This document shows positions 23,326-31,899 of a stretch of DNA of 35,952 bases, piece after piece. The translations under genes and the position numbers were made by a program. Source of the DNA: Secundilactobacillus collinoides DSM 20515 = JCM 1123 (lineage in GTDB: Bacteria; Bacillota; Bacilli; Lactobacillales; Lactobacillaceae); assembly GCF_001435975.1 (NCBI RefSeq), contig NZ_AYYR01000015.1, positions 1 through 35,952 on the forward strand, in the 5' to 3' direction. The stretch's first letter is position 1, and every line of letters begins with the position of its first letter. Below the pieces are notes generated by a model, which made no database searches, was not told the DNA's origin, and saw only the letters and a list, made by a program, of their open reading frames with translations.

Positions 23326-23354
23326 AGTGTAGCAAGAGCGCCCGCCAATGCCAA
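23326..23354 (-). promoter_or_regulatory. Promoter of the aldo/keto reductase gene
   Basis: On the minus strand, TTGGCA (23349-23354), a 17-bp spacer and TACACT (23326-23331). Confidence 0.6.
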
Positions 23355-23364
23355 TTATTTAGCC

Positions 23365-23622
23365 TTACGCCATTTCTGGTGCAACCGTTAGCCAATCATA
23401 TTGAAGCAGCTGGTGCGTGCCCTTAGTAACTGGCACCCAGATTTTTGCTCGGGCAATGTCTTTCAGCGATTGCCAGAACGAGCGGTCCCGTTTGTTGTTA
23501 GCGGTTGTTGCGATTTTAATCAATTGGTTCGATTCAGTTTTAGCTGTCAGTTCCTTGTCCGAGACAGAAACAAGTTGAACAGCGATGGTTTCCATATTTT
23601 TATCATTGTTGTCAAGTAGCAT
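23365..23622 (-). CDS. Small protein of unknown function
   Basis: 85 residues, cytoplasmic, with no cysteine, signal peptide or membrane span. It is mixed charged, with an N-terminal acidic/asparagine stretch (LLDNNDKN), strand-like segments (IAVQLVSVSDKELTAKTES) and an aromatic C-terminal part (SFWQSLKDIARAKIWVPV). The start at 23622 is chosen because GGAAGG lies about 10 nt upstream; in-frame ATG at 23631 and TTG at 23640 overlap that site. It is transcribed towards the aldo/keto reductase, whose promoter lies within and beyond its last codons. No family is recognised. Confidence 0.6.
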   Translation of the reverse strand: MLLDNNDKNMETIAVQLVSVSDKELTAKTESNQLIKIATTANNKRDRSFWQSLKDIARAKIWVPVTKGTHQLLQYDWLTVAPEMA

Positions 23623-23826
23623 AGTGGTCATTCCTTCCAAGTTGTTCGTTGCGTTACTTGATTACAAAGACCATTGTAGCGGAGAATTATCTTTTTTCTG
23701 TTGATTTTCTGTGTTGTTTTTGTGAAGGATTTGTAACGGTTTTGTTAAGAAATGAGGATTCACTAAAATTCTGGTATTTTTACTAAATTATTTTCATTTT
23801 TCGGTTTGGTTTTTCATTTAAAAGCG

Positions 23827-23855
23827 TATACTAGTAGGTGATTAAGCGTTTTCAT
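23827..23855 (+). promoter_or_regulatory. galM promoter -10 with overlapping cre-like box
   Basis: The -10 TATACT is at 23827-23832. The sequence 23841-23855, read on the minus strand as ATGAAAACGCTTAAT, matches 14 of 15 positions of WTGNAANCGNWNNCW. It sits just after the initiation point, a repressing position for CcpA. Confidence 0.65.
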
Positions 23856-23872
23856 ATAAGGAGGATTTTTTC

Positions 23873-24880
23873 ATGCAGATTTCATCCGAAGTATTTGGCC
23901 AAAAAGACGGCCACGACATTGAACGGTATACAATTACAAACAAAGACGGTAACTTCATTAAGGTGCTGACACTTGGTGCCACCTGGCAATCATTCACGGT
24001 GAACGGTACCCCATTGATCGCCCATTTCGACGACCTCGCCCACTATGACAGCCCCGCATCATACAGCCTGTGCAAGTCCATCGGCCGGGTGGCTGGTCGG
24101 ATCGGCAAGGCGACTGCCACCATCGACGGTAAGGAAGTGCATTTCGACCAAAACGAAAACGACAACACCTTACACGGCGGCTTTCACGGTTTCTCAGAAA
24201 TCATTTGGGACGCTGAACAATCCATCCGCGATCACGATGCCAGCGTGACCTTTTCACGCCACATCACCAGCGATGAAGATAACTTCCCAGGCGATTTGGA
24301 TGCCCGGATCACCTTTACGCTGACTGACGACAACAAGGTTTCCATCACCTTCTCTGCTGCTTCAACAGCCGCAACCCTGTTCAACCCAACGAACCACGTT
24401 TACTGGAACATCACCGATGGCCAAAAAGACTTGACCACCCAGCTGCTCCAAGTTAACGGTTCACGCCGGCTTGAACTCAGCGACAAAGATAAGGTGCCAA
24501 CGGGTAACTTTGTCGACGTTGCCGGTACCGGTTACGACTTCACCAAGACCCGCGACATTCCTAGTGCCCTAGCCGACATTAAGAAGGAAACAGGCAAGAT
24601 CGAAATTGACGACGCCTACGAAGTTACGCCAAGTGCCGACAAGCCAATTGCCACTCTGAGCGACAGCGCCTCAAACCGCCACGTTGATATCTTCTCTGAC
24701 CGGAACTCGTTAGTGGTCTTCACCGCTAACCCATTTGACCAGTCGAAACCATACAACGCACTGGCCACTGAAGCACAGACTTTGCCTGACGCTATCAACC
24801 ATGACGGCTTCGGTGACATCACCCTGCCATCCGGCAAATTACAAGAATACACAATTAGTTATCAATATTACGAAAAATAA
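23873..24880 (+). CDS. galM: Aldose 1-epimerase
   Basis: 335-residue mutarotase-family protein that interconverts alpha and beta anomers of hexoses. The active-site signatures are visible: NTLHGGFHG, NPTNHVYWNI (catalytic His) and, near the C-terminus, ALATEAQTLPDA (catalytic Glu). It has an AAGGAGG RBS and a cre-like box in its leader, consistent with catabolite repression. No other galactose gene is adjacent, so it is a stand-alone unit. Confidence 0.92.
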   Translation: MQISSEVFGQKDGHDIERYTITNKDGNFIKVLTLGATWQSFTVNGTPLIAHFDDLAHYDSPASYSLCKSIGRVAGRIGKATATIDGKEVHFDQNENDNTLHGGFHGFSEIIWDAEQSIRDHDASVTFSRHITSDEDNFPGDLDARITFTLTDDNKVSITFSAASTAATLFNPTNHVYWNITDGQKDLTTQLLQVNGSRRLELSDKDKVPTGNFVDVAGTGYDFTKTRDIPSALADIKKETGKIEIDDAYEVTPSADKPIATLSDSASNRHVDIFSDRNSLVVFTANPFDQSKPYNALATEAQTLPDAINHDGFGDITLPSGKLQEYTISYQYYEK

Positions 24881-24882
24881 CG

Positions 24883-24988
24883 TGTAAAAGCGCTTACAAG
24901 TAGGGTATAATAAGAAACGTAAACAACTAACAATTCTCAACTACACTACAAAAAATCACCCTAGGCCTGTTGTCTAGGGTGATTTTTT
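24883..24988 (+). ncRNA. Candidate small RNA with cre-like box, promoter and terminator
   Basis: Two bases after the galM stop codon lies the near-palindrome TGTAAAAGCGCTTACA (24883-24898), 14/15 to the cre consensus on the minus strand. A perfect -10 TATAAT follows (24906-24911; the -35 would be TGTAAA, weak). About 35 nt later comes a strong terminator with 15-bp arms (24950-24964/24974-24988) ending in TTTTTT. No reading frame fits between. A transcript of about 70 nt with a G-poor, unstructured 5' part is predicted. It could also be only the galM terminator next to a chance promoter. Confidence 0.45.
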
Positions 24989-25359
24989 GTACTTTGAGTA
25001 CCCATTGACGCTGTCAGACAAAAGACCCGGCGGACGTATACGGTCTAAGTCCGTTGAATTCTGCAATTTGAACCAGCTTCTGGCTTTCGTTAAAAATCTA
25101 AATGGCGTTAATACATGCTTCTAGCGTATCCGCCATCAACTGCCTGAAGCCAACAGCCTGCTAACCTGTCTCTGTTGGCTGATCTCATTTCTTAGCCAGG
25201 TAGCGTGTCTTGAAAAACAGCCACTGCTTCAATACGCGATTGTTCTTGTTAAAAGCACCCATCATGTAACGTAAACTAACGTCATTTACCAAGCTCAATC
25301 AAAAGTCGCACAAAAATGTTGCCATGAATTGAATTGATACCCACCAATTCAACACTAAG
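24989..25359. other. Gene-free stretch before the rRNA methyltransferase gene
   Basis: No conserved gene is seen. On the minus strand a 26-codon basic frame (25185-25265, MMGAFNKNNRVLKQW…) ends just before a perfect 9-bp hairpin, AGCCAACAG (25148-25156) with CTGTTGGCT (25172-25180). The frame lacks an RBS. It may be the remnant of a lost gene with its terminator. Confidence 0.35.
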
Positions 25360-25389
25360 TTGTGAAAACTGCAAATAGTCTGATACAAT
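25360..25389 (+). promoter_or_regulatory. Promoter of the rlmD-like gene (extended -10)
   Basis: TTGTGA (25360-25365), an 18-bp spacer and TACAAT (25384-25389) with an upstream TG (TGATACAAT, extended -10). Confidence 0.65.
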
Positions 25390-25460
25390 ACTCTATGCAC
25401 GAGATAAGAGCGTAATATATAGAAAAAACACAAAAGCCAATCAAAAGAATGGACGTAACA

Positions 25461-26900
25461 ATGACAACACCACAAAAACATTATAATCATCGTAACAATA
25501 ACCGCCGGCCGCAACAGCGTCAGGCTGACGTTCAGGTTGAGATCGGCCAACGGTTCCCGCTGACCATCAAGCGGATCGGTATCAACGGCGAAGGAATCGG
25601 CTACTATAAGCGCAAGCTGGTCTTTATCAAGGGTGCGCTACCGACTGAAGTTGTGGTCGCAGAAGTGATTGGTATCAAGCCAAATTTTCTGACGGCTAAG
25701 ATTCACCGCATCAAGACCCCCAGCAAGGACCGGGTCACCCCGCGTGACGCCTACGCTGACCAAGTGGGCGGGTTTGAGCTTGAGCACCTTGCATACCCGG
25801 CCCAGCTTGATTTCAAACGCGATGTGATTGCCCAATCACTGGAAAAATACAAGCCCCACGGTTATAAGCACTATGAATTGAAACCGACGATCGGCATGGA
25901 TAATCCTTATGCATACCGAAATAAGGCGCAGTTCCAAGTGCGTAAGACCGCTGAAGGCCAAGTCATCGCCGGTTTGTACGAAGAAAATAGCCATAACCTG
26001 GTTGACCTGGCCACCTGTTCCGTTCAAATGCCCGCCACAATGGCTGTGATGCGCTTTATCGTTTCACAGTTGCAAGACCTCAACGTCGCCATCTATGACG
26101 AACGCCACGAGACCGGCCTCGTGAAAACGGTGATTGTGCGGGTGGCTGCCAAAACTGACGAAATTCAGGTCGTATTCGTGACCACGGAACGCGCTTTTCC
26201 GCAAAGCGACGACCTGGTCAGCAGTTTGCAGGCCAAGTTTCCGAACATCGTGTCGATCATGCAAAATATCAATCCCGTTAAAACCTCACTTATTTGGGGA
26301 GATGAGACGATCCGCTTAGCTGGAAAGTCTCAGATTCGCGAAGAACTCAAGGGCTTAGCGTTCAACTTATCTGCGCGGGCATTTTTACAGTTGAACCCCT
26401 ATCAGACAGTTAAATTGTACGACGAAGCCCTCAAGGCACTGGACCTTGGTGAAAACGAAAACGTGGTCGACGCTTACGCCGGTGTCGGCACGATTGGTTT
26501 GTCGGTCGCTCACGCTGCGCATGAGGTGCGTGGGATGGACATCATTCCTGACGCCGTCAAAGACGCCAACGAAAACGCAGCGTTAAACGGCATCACTAAC
26601 GCCCACTACGAAACAGGCAAGGCAGAAGACGTGATTCCACGCTGGGTAGACGAAGGCTTCTCGTTTGACGCCCTCATCGTTGATCCGCCGCGGACTGGTT
26701 TGGATGACTGGTTGATTCGAACCATTTTGGAAACCACCCCGAAAAAATTCGTTTATATTTCCTGCAACCCATCGACCCTCGCTCGTGACCTCAAGGAACT
26801 GACAACTGAATACCACGTTGACTACATTCAATCAGTGGATATGATGCCGCAAACGCCTCGGTGTGAAGCAGTTGTGAAATTTACACGGGCCGAATACTAG
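25461..26900 (+). CDS. rlmD: 23S rRNA (uracil-5-)-methyltransferase, RlmD/TrmA family
   Basis: About 479 residues. An N-terminal TRAM domain is followed by the TrmA-type catalytic domain. The SAM-binding motif is DAYAGVGTIGLS, then VDPPRTGLD, the nucleophile motif YISCNPSTLARDL and the C-terminal MPQTPRCEAV with the general-base Glu. It methylates a uridine of 23S rRNA (U1939-type, possibly also U747 as in Gram-positive RlmCD; the target is inferred). The iron-sulfur cysteines of E. coli RlmD are absent: the segment reads VGGFELEHL where a CGGC-type motif would be. An alternative ATG lies at 25449; 25461 is preferred because GGA sits at a normal distance. Confidence 0.9.
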   Translation: MTTPQKHYNHRNNNRRPQQRQADVQVEIGQRFPLTIKRIGINGEGIGYYKRKLVFIKGALPTEVVVAEVIGIKPNFLTAKIHRIKTPSKDRVTPRDAYADQVGGFELEHLAYPAQLDFKRDVIAQSLEKYKPHGYKHYELKPTIGMDNPYAYRNKAQFQVRKTAEGQVIAGLYEENSHNLVDLATCSVQMPATMAVMRFIVSQLQDLNVAIYDERHETGLVKTVIVRVAAKTDEIQVVFVTTERAFPQSDDLVSSLQAKFPNIVSIMQNINPVKTSLIWGDETIRLAGKSQIREELKGLAFNLSARAFLQLNPYQTVKLYDEALKALDLGENENVVDAYAGVGTIGLSVAHAAHEVRGMDIIPDAVKDANENAALNGITNAHYETGKAEDVIPRWVDEGFSFDALIVDPPRTGLDDWLIRTILETTPKKFVYISCNPSTLARDLKELTTEYHVDYIQSVDMMPQTPRCEAVVKFTRAEY

Positions 26901-26969
26901 CCAATTTCAACATTTTGTCTTATCATTGATGAATAACTTTTAAAGAGCCAATTTGAAAGAAGGTCTATC

Positions 26970-27386
26970 ATGCAAAATCCGTTTCAAAACGGCGATAATA
27001 ACGAGGGACCAAACGGCTTGCCAGTACCACCAAACTATGCGACCGTCAAAAACGAAAAGGGCGACGTCCGAATCGCCAAAGTTGGCTTTTCTTGGACTAC
27101 ACTGATTTTCAACCTCGTCGTTCCGATTTTTCGCGGCGACTGGTACAATCTGCTGTGTATGATCGGTATCGAAATGGGTGTCCTTTTTGGCATCTACACC
27201 CTGCCCACAAACAACATGGTCAACTACGCCATGAGCATCGCCAGTATTGCCTTCAACCTGGTCTGGGCCGGGCTGTACAATATGATGTACTTCCGCCACT
27301 TGTTCAACAGAGGCTTCAAACCCGCTACAGACCGTTCAAAAGACTTACTGACACGGGCTGGATACTTGCCTAAATCGATGCGATAA
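26970..27386 (+). CDS. Small membrane protein, DUF2628/HrgC-like
   Basis: 138 residues. A Pro/Asn-rich hydrophilic N-terminus precedes the signature GFSWTTLIFNLVVPIFRGDW, which resembles a widespread family of small membrane proteins sometimes labelled HrgC or DUF2628. About three membrane segments follow, then a basic cytoplasmic tail (NRGFKPATDRSKDLL). Function is unknown. The start at 26970 has GAAAGAAGG upstream. It lies 69 bp after the rlmD-like gene and may be cotranscribed; it ends before a shared terminator. The sequence 27387-27556 holds nothing recognised. Confidence 0.7.
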   Translation: MQNPFQNGDNNEGPNGLPVPPNYATVKNEKGDVRIAKVGFSWTTLIFNLVVPIFRGDWYNLLCMIGIEMGVLFGIYTLPTNNMVNYAMSIASIAFNLVWAGLYNMMYFRHLFNRGFKPATDRSKDLLTRAGYLPKSMR

Positions 27387-27556
27387 GCGATTCAAAGCAT
27401 GGTGAGCGTACCGGTGACATGCCACCCACTGAGCGCCGACTATCTGCGTTGACTACGAAGCCAAGCGGAGTCAATAAAAGTTGGCGAATCGCTCACCCTC
27501 GATTGCTGGTTTGACCATGACAGGCGATGCATTTGATATTGAAAAAAACGCAACCA

Positions 27557-27591
27557 AAAAAGCCCACCAGACTAACTCTGGTGGGCTTTTT
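27557..27591. terminator. Bidirectional terminator
   Basis: Perfect 15-bp stem (27557-27571/27577-27591) with A- and T-tracts, between the convergent genes at 26970-27386 and 27621-28121. Confidence 0.9.
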
Positions 27592-27620
27592 CTTACGCCT
27601 TGTTTCTCCCGTATCTGCCT

Positions 27621-28121
27621 TTAGTGTTTCCCGGCTGTCAAATTCCGGTAAATGCTGTCGCTAATAAAATCATTGGCATGCATCCAAACAACGTGCCCAA
27701 GGGCTTCGGAAATGTGTTCCTCTGCCGGTTGGTCCTTGGCGTCAGGCACCGTCTTCATTGCCGGCATCACACCCAAGTGAAAGGCACTCCAGATACTGAG
27801 GCCAAACAGTGCGCCCTTCCCCGACTTGATGAACGGCAGGTAATGCCCGGCCACACTGTACAGCACCGCAAATGACGTTGAAAACCCAAAGTGGATCAGG
27901 AAGCCCGCAATCGGCATCTTCTGTTTCGAGTAAGTGTAGGTTGCGTTACGAATCTTTTCTGGCACCCCGACCTGTTCCATTAAATGCTGCGGCGGATTCA
28001 CTGCATCCCGCTCTGGGGTTCGCGGCGGCAAAACGTTTTCCCAGCCCAACTTAACGAGACCTGAGAAGACACCGGCAATCGTGCCCGCAATCACAGCTGC
28101 TTTTAAATCGATTTTTGACAT
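27621..28121 (-). CDS. YagU-family membrane protein (DUF1440)
   Basis: 166 residues resembling E. coli YagU, an inner-membrane protein linked to acid tolerance. An N-terminal span (AAVIAGTIAGVFSGLVKLGWE) is followed by the family segment VLPPRTPERDAVNPPQ, then spans around FLIHFGFSTSFAVLYSVAGHYLP and ALFGLSIWSAFHLGVMPA. The histidine-rich C-terminal part (EHISEALGHVVWMHAND) is typical. GAAGGA precedes the ATG. It is monocistronic. A role in acid stress is inference from the family. Confidence 0.85.
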   Translation of the reverse strand: MSKIDLKAAVIAGTIAGVFSGLVKLGWENVLPPRTPERDAVNPPQHLMEQVGVPEKIRNATYTYSKQKMPIAGFLIHFGFSTSFAVLYSVAGHYLPFIKSGKGALFGLSIWSAFHLGVMPAMKTVPDAKDQPAEEHISEALGHVVWMHANDFISDSIYRNLTAGKH

Positions 28122-28223
28122 GGTGATCCTTCTTTCCGAAACATGATGTCCATTTGCTTCATTATAAAACGCTTTCTGTGATGGGAACAGCGAAGATGCT
28201 TTGGATCGGCGCCGATTTTATTA

Positions 28224-28262
28224 AAAGAGACTAACCGGGGGATGATGTTGGTTAGTCTCTTT
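28224..28262. terminator. Terminator after the glycerol-kinase-like gene
   Basis: Perfect 13-bp stem AAAGAGACTAACC (28224-28236) with 28250-28262, 131 bp beyond the glpK-like stop codon; A/T-rich flanks rather than a clean T-run. Confidence 0.65.
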
Positions 28263-28392
28263 AAATTTGTATCTGGTTTAATGATGTTTGGTTTTTAACT
28301 GTGTGGATCGGTGATGACAATTAACTCACCGGCGGTACCGCTTTGCGTTTTGGGGTGACCGTGCCCGTTCCCTATTCGTTTTGCTCCGCGCA

Positions 28393-29904
28393 CTACTCCG
28401 TTTTAAACGCCCTGGTTGCCTCAACCGCCACTTGCCACCCGTTATAAAGTTTCTTCCGTCGATCCTCAGTCATGTCTGGTTCAAAGGTCTGACCATCCGC
28501 GTGGATCTTTTGAATATCATCCAAATCTTTCCAGTAGCCAGTCGCCAGCCCCGCACAAAACGCGGCGCCCAGTGCGGTCGTTTCTTCATCACTGGAGCGA
28601 ACGATCGGCACATTCAAAATATCCGCCTGGAACTGCATCAAATAACGGTTCCGGGACGCCCCGCCATCGGCCAGCACCTCGACTACGGGCATGCCCGTGT
28701 CCTGGCGCATAGTGTCAATAATATCGCGGGTTTGATACGCGATCGACTGCAACGTGGCCTTCACAAAGTCACTTCGATTCGTCCCACGGCTCAGGCCAAA
28801 CACGGCTCCGCGCGCATCCTGATCCCAGTATGGTGCCCCCAAGCCGTTAAACGCTGGGACCACGTATACTTCATCATCGTCCGTCGAGGCCATCGCTACC
28901 TGGCGCGACTGCGGCACGTTGTCGATAATTTTCATGCTTTCGTGCAGCCAGTTCAGTGCAGTGCCAGCAACGAAGACCGACCCTTCAAGCGCGTACGTCA
29001 TTTTACCGCCGAGGTCATAGGCGATGGTCGTCAGCATTTTATTGTTGGAGAACTGCGGCTTGTCGCCCGTGTTCATCACGATAAAGGCCCCGTCACCATA
29101 GGTGTTTTTAACTTCACCCGGCTTGAAGGCCATTTGGCCGATCAGGGCGGCCTGCTGGTCACCCACTAACCCGGCAATCGGCACTTCGGCCCCGTAAAAT
29201 TGATAGTTTTTAGTGGTGCCGTAGACTTCTGAACAACTGTGCACCTCTGGCAGCAGTTGTTTCGGAATGTTCAGCATCTTAAGAATGTCATCGTCCCACT
29301 GCAGGTCGTTGATATTAAACATCATCGTTTGACTGGCGTTCGTGTAGTCGGTAATGTGCAATTGCCCGTCAGAGAGCTTCCACGTTAGCCAGCTGTCGAT
29401 GGTGCCCATCAGCAGCTCGCCCTTTTCAGCCCGTTCCTGCGCGCCCGGCACGTTGTCCAGTAACCAGCGGACTTTCGTGGCGGAAAAGTAGGAGTCAATG
29501 ACCAACCCAGTTTTTTCGTGAATCACATTTTCGTACCCATCGCTGACCATTTGCTTAGCGATGCCGGCCGTCTGTTTTGAGAGCCAGCCGATGGCGTGGT
29601 AAATGGGCTGGCCAGTCGTTTTATCCCAGATGACCGTGGTTTCACGTTGGCTCGAAATGCCGATACCATCAATGAATTCCGGGTGCACCCCAGCGTCGAT
29701 CAATGCACTGGCAATCACCGACTGTACAGAATTCCAAATCTCATTGGCATCCTGTTCCACCCAACCGTTGTGCGGATAGTATTGCGGAAACGTCTTTTCA
29801 CTCTCAATCACCTTGCGTCCCGAATGATCAAACAGCATCGCCCGGGTAATTGAGGTCCCCTGATCGATTGCAAGAATATAATGTTCCGGCTCCTTCATTG
29901 ACAT
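28393..29904 (-). CDS. Divergent glycerol kinase paralogue (FGGY family)
   Basis: 503 residues aligned along their whole length with GlpK, which phosphorylates glycerol. Glycerol-site residues are kept: Gln-Arg-Glu (SQRETTVIW, 85-93), Trp107, Tyr139 and Asp249-Gln250. The nucleotide side differs. DQGTTSSR reads DQGTSITR (14-21), and the TYGTGAF loop reads TYGDGAF, so a conserved ATP-contacting Thr is Asp271. The His phosphorylated by HPr in Gram-positive GlpK (YHFYG) is Gln235. The start at 29904 has GGAGG. No glpF or glpO gene is adjacent. A perfect cre box precedes it. It may have another substrate, weak activity or a regulatory role. Confidence 0.85.
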   Translation of the reverse strand: MSMKEPEHYILAIDQGTSITRAMLFDHSGRKVIESEKTFPQYYPHNGWVEQDANEIWNSVQSVIASALIDAGVHPEFIDGIGISSQRETTVIWDKTTGQPIYHAIGWLSKQTAGIAKQMVSDGYENVIHEKTGLVIDSYFSATKVRWLLDNVPGAQERAEKGELLMGTIDSWLTWKLSDGQLHITDYTNASQTMMFNINDLQWDDDILKMLNIPKQLLPEVHSCSEVYGTTKNYQFYGAEVPIAGLVGDQQAALIGQMAFKPGEVKNTYGDGAFIVMNTGDKPQFSNNKMLTTIAYDLGGKMTYALEGSVFVAGTALNWLHESMKIIDNVPQSRQVAMASTDDDEVYVVPAFNGLGAPYWDQDARGAVFGLSRGTNRSDFVKATLQSIAYQTRDIIDTMRQDTGMPVVEVLADGGASRNRYLMQFQADILNVPIVRSSDEETTALGAAFCAGLATGYWKDLDDIQKIHADGQTFEPDMTEDRRKKLYNGWQVAVEATRAFKTE

Positions 29905-29953
29905 AGCTTTCAGCCTCCACTTATTAGACATGCCCTAAACGGCGTTACGTTTT

Positions 29954-29985
29954 AGAAAACGATTTCATAAACTGATATTATCATA
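29954..29985 (-). promoter_or_regulatory. glpK-like promoter with perfect cre box
   Basis: The minus-strand cre ATGAAATCGTTTTCT (29954-29968) matches all fixed positions of WTGNAANCGNWNNCW. It lies just after an extended -10, TGCTATGAT (TATGAT at 29980-29985). CcpA repression is expected. Confidence 0.75.
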
Positions 29986-30124
29986 GCATAACTGCTGCCG
30001 TCATTTGATTTGTCTTAAAATTGCACTTTCTTAATGATTGGTCTAGCATTAAACGTTTGCTTTCACCTTAGCAACACGATTAAATATAAATGGTATAGGT
30101 GGACTATTTGTGAAAAATAAAAAA

Positions 30125-30157
30125 ATAACCGCTCGTTCTTTTATTAGAACGGCGGTT
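30125..30157 (-). terminator. Terminator of the second C26 hydrolase gene
   Basis: TAACCGC and CGTTCT (30125-30137, one bulged base) pair with AGAACG and GCGGTTA (30145-30157), followed on the minus strand by TTTTTTT. The rest of 29986-30124 shows nothing else. Confidence 0.85.
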
Positions 30158-30230
30158 ACTTTACTGATAATCCTAGAATGTTTGGAGCAGGTCTCAAAAG
30201 ACAATGCTTTTAAACGATTAAAACCGGTTT

Positions 30231-30971
30231 TTACCCACGTGTCCGTTTAGCGACTCTCGTGCTGCGTTCAACTAAATCCGCAAACAGCGCTTTTGAACTC
30301 GCGTGGTGCTTATACATATTTTCTGGGTGCCACTGCACGCCAAGAATCTGGTCGTTTTCAATGGATTCCGCCGCTTCGATCACCTGATCATCGGCTCGAG
30401 CCGTCACCTTCAAGGTTGGTGCCACGTCGCGCAACGCCTGGTGGTGCCGTGAATTAATGTAGGGCCGTTCCCCCGCAATCTTATACAACCGGCTGTCGGG
30501 AGCCACAGTCACGTGGTGTGACGGCATGTTGCCCGGTGCCAACTGGTTGTGTTTCAAAGTGACGTGCGGGTCTTGTGACAGATCTTGGTAGACAGTGCCG
30601 CCCAAACCAATGTTGACCAGCTGCATACCGCGGCAGATTCCCAAAATAGCTTTGCCGCGAGCCACTGATTGTTTCAATAATTCAATTTCAAACAAGTCGC
30701 GTTTGCGGTAGGTCGGTCCTAACTTTTCAAAGGGCTCTTCGCCAAAGAATGTGGGATCCACATCGTAACCGCCTAAGAAACAAACGCCGTCAAACAAATC
30801 CATATAGTCAACCACATCATCCGGATCAACACTAGGCAAGATTACTGGCACGCCGCCAGATTTGACAACCGCTTCGATTGCAGGACGCGGCGCATACGCT
30901 GCGTTGCGTTCATTGATCACGTTAGTTGCTTCAGCTAACGTATCAGCGGGTAAAGCAATTCTTGGTCGCAA
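30231..30971 (-). CDS. Class-I amidotransferase-like hydrolase (peptidase C26), second copy
   Basis: 246 residues, a paralogue of the protein at 9930-10706. The nucleophile is Cys113 (GICRGMQ), with His215 and Glu217 (QWHPEN) and the FLGGYDVDP motif. It probably hydrolyses gamma-glutamyl amides. Unlike the first copy it stands alone, with its own promoter and terminator and no transporter partner. Translation starts at TTG (30971) with AGGGGG 8 nt upstream; no suitable ATG exists. Substrate unknown. Confidence 0.85.
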   Translation of the reverse strand: MRPRIALPADTLAEATNVINERNAAYAPRPAIEAVVKSGGVPVILPSVDPDDVVDYMDLFDGVCFLGGYDVDPTFFGEEPFEKLGPTYRKRDLFEIELLKQSVARGKAILGICRGMQLVNIGLGGTVYQDLSQDPHVTLKHNQLAPGNMPSHHVTVAPDSRLYKIAGERPYINSRHHQALRDVAPTLKVTARADDQVIEAAESIENDQILGVQWHPENMYKHHASSKALFADLVERSTRVAKRTRG

Positions 30972-31039
30972 GTTTAAGGCCCCCTTTTAGTATTGGTTCT
31001 TGTGCCCCTGGTCACCATCAACCGGCTAAGTTCATGGCG

Positions 31040-31100
31040 CTTACTTCCGAAAAGCACATACTTAAAGTAAGAAAATAGCACGCCTTTCGCGGAAAAGCAA
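31040..31100 (-). promoter_or_regulatory. Promoter and 5' hairpin of the second C26 hydrolase
   Basis: On the minus strand, TTGCTT (31095-31100), a 17-bp spacer and TATTTT (31072-31077). The transcript would start with a hairpin, CTTACTT/AAGTAAG (31065-31071 with 31040-31046). The leader is about 95 nt; no known riboswitch is recognised. Confidence 0.5.
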
Positions 31101-31252
31101 GACACACGCTTCAGTTGCTCTCAACATCCTAGTTTACCATGATTTGGTGGTCGTTAATGCGGGTTTCATCGGTTTTTTTCCTGACAGCGCAGTCATTTTT
31201 AGTTTTTACTTGCCGTTATACCCGACAATTCCGGTATCGGACGTTAAATCAT

Positions 31253-31281
31253 TTAACAATCTAGTCCAATTAGCGTACATT
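31253..31281 (+). promoter_or_regulatory. Promoter of the small acidic protein gene
   Basis: TTAACA (31253-31258), a 17-bp spacer and TACATT (31276-31281), about 39 bp before the start codon. Confidence 0.55.
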
Positions 31282-31319
31282 AGATATGTAACTATTCTTT
31301 GAAAATGAGGTAGATTGTA

Positions 31320-31577
31320 ATGGCAATGACAGAACGTCAATTAATCCAGGAAATTCTGAACACTGTGTCCCTCATCTACGATTTTGAAAACGCTGATGAA
31401 GATACTAGTGAATACACCTTGCTGATTACACAGCAGGATAACGACAACCGAGATTTGGAAACGGTTAACACAGAAATGCGGCACTATTTTGAGGATGCCA
31501 ATTTCGATTGCAAGGAAGAGTTGCATCCTACCAATACAGATAAACCTGCTGATGTGCGGGTAACCATTAAACGATAA
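31320..31577 (+). CDS. Small acidic protein of unknown function
   Basis: 85 residues, strongly acidic (clusters DFENADEDTSEY, QQDNDNRDLE), cytoplasmic, with no membrane span. The predicted pattern is an alpha-helical N-terminus (TERQLIQEILNTVSLIYDF) followed by strand-like segments (EYTLLITQQD, DVRVTIKR). An ATG at 31320 has GAGG about 10 nt upstream; 31326 is an alternative. It has its own promoter. No family is recognised. Confidence 0.65.
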   Translation: MAMTERQLIQEILNTVSLIYDFENADEDTSEYTLLITQQDNDNRDLETVNTEMRHYFEDANFDCKEELHPTNTDKPADVRVTIKR

Positions 31578-31843
31578 GCTCTTATACAAGGTCTGAGGAT
31601 TTTCCTTCTGTTAGCAACGCTACATGCTGCTCATAATGGATTGCTGTTATCCAAAAGCGCAGCACCAAATTGCAGTTAAAGACAGTTTGCTGCGAATGCG
31701 CACTCGACGGCATATTAGTCTCCCTACAGCAATGCTTCTCACATTGAGTAAAACGCAGTGCCATTTTCCTCTGTGTTGATTCACTTGAATGGCGCAGAAT
31801 TAATAATCCTCGCAACATTAAACCAAACAATAAGTAACCAATA

Positions 31844-31883
31844 GAAAAGACATTCTCGCTCATCAAGCGAAGAATGTCTTTTC
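31844..31883. terminator. Bidirectional terminator
   Basis: GAAAAGACATTCT…CGCT pairs with AGCG…AGAATGTCTTTTC (31844-31883), with A- and T-rich flanks. It lies between the convergent small acidic gene and the alpha/beta hydrolase gene. The sequence 31578-31843 shows no supported gene. Confidence 0.85.
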
Positions 31884-31899
31884 TTTAGTTATTTTCTCG

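Noticed and set aside
27400-27556. Possible structured RNA after the HrgC-like gene
   Set aside because: Only the ordinary terminator at 27557-27591 is convincing; no further conserved fold was found.
31582-31866. 94-codon minus-strand frame beyond the esterase gene
   Set aside because: It overlaps the bidirectional terminator at 31844-31883 and has no RBS or family features.
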